DNA from: Mesorhizobium muleiense
GTDB lineage: Bacteria; Pseudomonadota; Alphaproteobacteria; Rhizobiales; Rhizobiaceae
DNA length: 64,000 nucleotides
NCBI RefSeq assembly: GCF_900099905.1
Contig: NZ_FNEE01000004.1
Span: 248,001 to 312,000, forward strand
Direction: 5' to 3'
Made by a program: the position numbers and the translations under genes. A model generated the notes under the pieces. It was not told the origin of the DNA, ran no database searches, and saw only the letters and a program-made list of their open reading frames with translations. Each line of letters starts with the position of its first letter. Position 1 is the stretch's first letter. Positions 62,230 to 64,000 of this stretch are shown here, piece after piece.

Positions 62230-63195
62230 ATGACTCTGACCGCGACCCAGGCAAAACCTGCCCCAGCCGTCCTGCCTCGCGCCGGCGGCGTGCGCGGCGC
62301 GCTGTCCGACCTGCTCTGGCGCAAGCCGAAGCTGCTGCTGCTGTTGATGCTGCTGCCGCCGGTGTTGTGGCTCGGCATCGTCTATATCGGCTCGCTGTTC
62401 GCGCTGCTCTTGCAGAGTTTTTTCTCGATCGACGAATTCTCCGGCCTCATCAACCGGCAGTTCACGCTGAAGACCTATGGCGACCTGCTGCAGGCCGCCA
62501 ATCTCGACATCATCCTGCGCACGGTGACGATGGCGGCCCTGGTCACGCTCGCCTCGGCGACCATCGCCTTTCCCATCGCCTATTACGCGGCCCGCTATGC
62601 GCGCGGCCGCTGGAAGGCGCTGTTCTATCTCGGCGTGATGCTGCCGCTGTGGTCGAGCTATCTGGTCAAGATCTACGCCTGGAAGCTCATTCTCGCCAAG
62701 GAAGGCATTCTCACCTGGCTGCTCGCCAAGCTGCATCTGCTATGGCTGCTCGACGGCTGGCTGTCGCTGCCGGTCGTCGGCGGCAACTCGCTGTCGGTGT
62801 CGTCCACCGGCACCTTCATCGTCTTCGTCTACGTCTGGCTGCCGTTCATGATCCTGCCGGTGCAGGCGGCACTCGAGCGCGTGCCGGGCAATCTGGTCGA
62901 GGCCTCGTCCGATCTCGGCGCCTCGCCCGGCCAGACCTTCCGCAACGTGCTGTTCCCGCTGGCGCTGCCGGGCATCGTCGCCGGCTCGATCTTCACCTTC
63001 TCGCTGACGCTGGGCGACTACATCATCCCGCAGATCATCGGCACCTCGCGGCTGTTCATCGGCCAGGCCGTCTATTCGCAGCAGGGCACCGCCGGCAACA
63101 TCCCGCTCGCCGCCGCCTTCACCGTGGTGCCGATTGTCATCATGGGCTTCTACCTCTGGGGCGCCAAGCGCATGGGGGCCTTCGATGCGCTCTGA
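62230..63195 (+). CDS. ABC importer permease (PotB-like)
   Basis: Inner-membrane permease of 321 residues with about six helices, starting [20 protein letters not shown]. The EAA loop is [20 protein letters not shown]. Typical PotB segments are [20 protein letters not shown] and [20 protein letters not shown]. It begins 27 bp after repeat D, and its end overlaps the next permease by 11 bp, implying translational coupling. Confidence 0.93.
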   Translation: MTLTATQAKPAPAVLPRAGGVRGALSDLLWRKPKLLLLLMLLPPVLWLGIVYIGSLFALLLQSFFSIDEFSGLINRQFTLKTYGDLLQAANLDIILRTVTMAALVTLASATIAFPIAYYAARYARGRWKALFYLGVMLPLWSSYLVKIYAWKLILAKEGILTWLLAKLHLLWLLDGWLSLPVVGGNSLSVSSTGTFIVFVYVWLPFMILPVQAALERVPGNLVEASSDLGASPGQTFRNVLFPLALPGIVAGSIFTFSLTLGDYIIPQIIGTSRLFIGQAVYSQQGTAGNIPLAAAFTVVPIVIMGFYLWGAKRMGAFDAL

Positions 63196-64000
63196 TGGCT
63201 CACCATCCGCCCCTCTCGGCCTGAAGGTCGCCGCAGCCTGCGGCCTGCTGTTCCTGCATCTGCCGATCTTCCTGATCTTCGTCTATGCCTTCACGACCGA
63301 GGAAAAGAGCTTCGCCTGGCCGCCGCCGGGGCTGACCATGCAATGGTTCGCCGTCACCTGGAACCGCCCGGACGTGTGGGAAGCGCTGTCGCTGTCGGTC
63401 CGTGTCGCCGCCATCTCGACACTCGTCGCCCTGGTGCTCGGCACGCTCTGCGCGGCCGCCGTTTCGCGAACACGGTTCTTTGGCCGCGAAACCATCTCGC
63501 TGCTGGTCATCCTGCCGATCGCGCTGCCCGGCATCATCACCGGCATCGCGCTGCGTTCGGCCTTTTCGCTGGCCGAGATTCCGTTCTCGTTCTGGACGAT
63601 CGTGCTCGGCCACGCCACCTTCTGTGTCGTCGTCGTCTACAACAACGCCGTCGCCCGCTTTCGCCGCACCTCCGGCTCGATGATCGAGGCGTCGATGGAC
63701 CTCGGCGCCGACGGCTTCCAGACCTTTCGGCATGTCGTGCTGCCCAACATCGCCACCGCGCTGCTTGCCGGCGGCATGCTTGCCTTTGCGCTGTCGTTTG
63801 ACGAGGTCATCGTCACCACCTTCACCGCCGGCCAGCAGCAGACGCTGCCGATCTGGATGCTGGAGGAATTGATCCGTCCGCGCCAGCGCCCGGTCACCAA
63901 TGTCGTGGCCATGGTCGTCGTGCTGGTGACGCTGCTGCCCATCCTCGTCGCCTATTACCTGACCCGCGACGGCGACCAGATCGCCGGTTCGGGCAAATGA
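63185..64000 (+). CDS. ABC importer permease (PotC-like)
   Basis: Second permease, 271 residues, complete at the right edge with its stop in the last three bases. It has six apparent helices beginning [20 protein letters not shown]. The EAA loop is [40 protein letters not shown] is the usual PotC segment after the EAA loop. The start at 63185 overlaps the preceding permease by 11 bp. Any further operon genes lie beyond the window. Confidence 0.93.
   Translation: MRSDGSPSAPLGLKVAAACGLLFLHLPIFLIFVYAFTTEEKSFAWPPPGLTMQWFAVTWNRPDVWEALSLSVRVAAISTLVALVLGTLCAAAVSRTRFFGRETISLLVILPIALPGIITGIALRSAFSLAEIPFSFWTIVLGHATFCVVVVYNNAVARFRRTSGSMIEASMDLGADGFQTFRHVVLPNIATALLAGGMLAFALSFDEVIVTTFTAGQQQTLPIWMLEELIRPRQRPVTNVVAMVVVLVTLLPILVAYYLTRDGDQIAGSGK

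Noticed and set aside
1..64000. tRNA, rRNA, prophage or insertion-sequence genes
   Set aside because: No cloverleaf-like or rRNA-like segment and no transposase or integrase motif was recognised on either strand. A covariance-model scan was not possible here.

Overview
The window is chromosomal DNA from a high-GC alphaproteobacterium, most likely Mesorhizobium or a close Rhizobiales relative. The evidence is the gene content (ActSR redox regulators, HmrR, MmcB, a malic enzyme fused to a phosphotransacetylase-like domain), the neighbourhood maeB-mutS-glnD-murJ-trpS, and several families of palindromic intergenic repeats typical of rhizobia. No rRNA, tRNA, CRISPR array, prophage or insertion sequence was recognised. 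All identifications are by reading motifs, not by database search.

Bases 1-8168 (minus strand) are one long operon. It encodes a sugar/polyol-type ABC importer (binding protein, two permeases, a 68-residue membrane protein, two different ATPases), then DhaL, DhaM, HPr and Enzyme I of a PTS-driven dihydroxyacetone kinase. The left edge cuts Enzyme I, and no DhaK is visible. Bases 8.5-14.5 kb carry hrpB (with an in-frame insertion), actS-actR and nhaA. Bases 14.5-19.9 kb carry mmcB, a small unknown gene, hmrR, an L,D-transpeptidase, an Nfu-type Fe-S scaffold, a universal stress protein, trpS and the remains of a toxin-antitoxin pair. Bases 19.9-33.6 kb hold murJ, glnD, mutS and maeB. A copper cassette (YHS-type Cu(I) ATPase, DUF305 protein, aldo/keto reductase) lies between glnD and mutS. 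Its promoter carries a perfect CueR/HmrR-type palindrome, and hmrR itself is about 8 kb away.

Bases 33.6-53.8 kb are a mixture of housekeeping and catabolic genes: adenosine kinase, two EamA transporters, an EI24 protein, trans-3-hydroxyproline dehydratase with a PEP-mutase-family lyase, dut with a HAD phosphatase, an Lrp regulator, a class II amidotransferase, a frameshifted amidase, a DadA-like oxidase, prfC, ilvD and a cytosine-deaminase-like hydrolase.

Bases 52-64 kb look like a coherent catabolic island. It has two choline-kinase-like phosphotransferases, a methyltransferase, a dimethylglycine/sarcosine dehydrogenase with a folate-binding half, a DeoR and a LysR regulator, and a complete PotD/PotA/PotB/PotC-type ABC importer. 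A role in uptake and demethylation of a methylated amine or amino-alcohol is inferred, not shown.

Palindromic repeats are a second theme. There are long composite inverted repeats at 14.5, 46.6, 60.8 and 62.0 kb (the last with perfect 47-bp arms), short composite repeats at 53.8 and 59.5 kb, an intercistronic hairpin at 6.77 kb, an 18-bp minisatellite inside dhaL, and a repeat-like insertion translated within hrpB.
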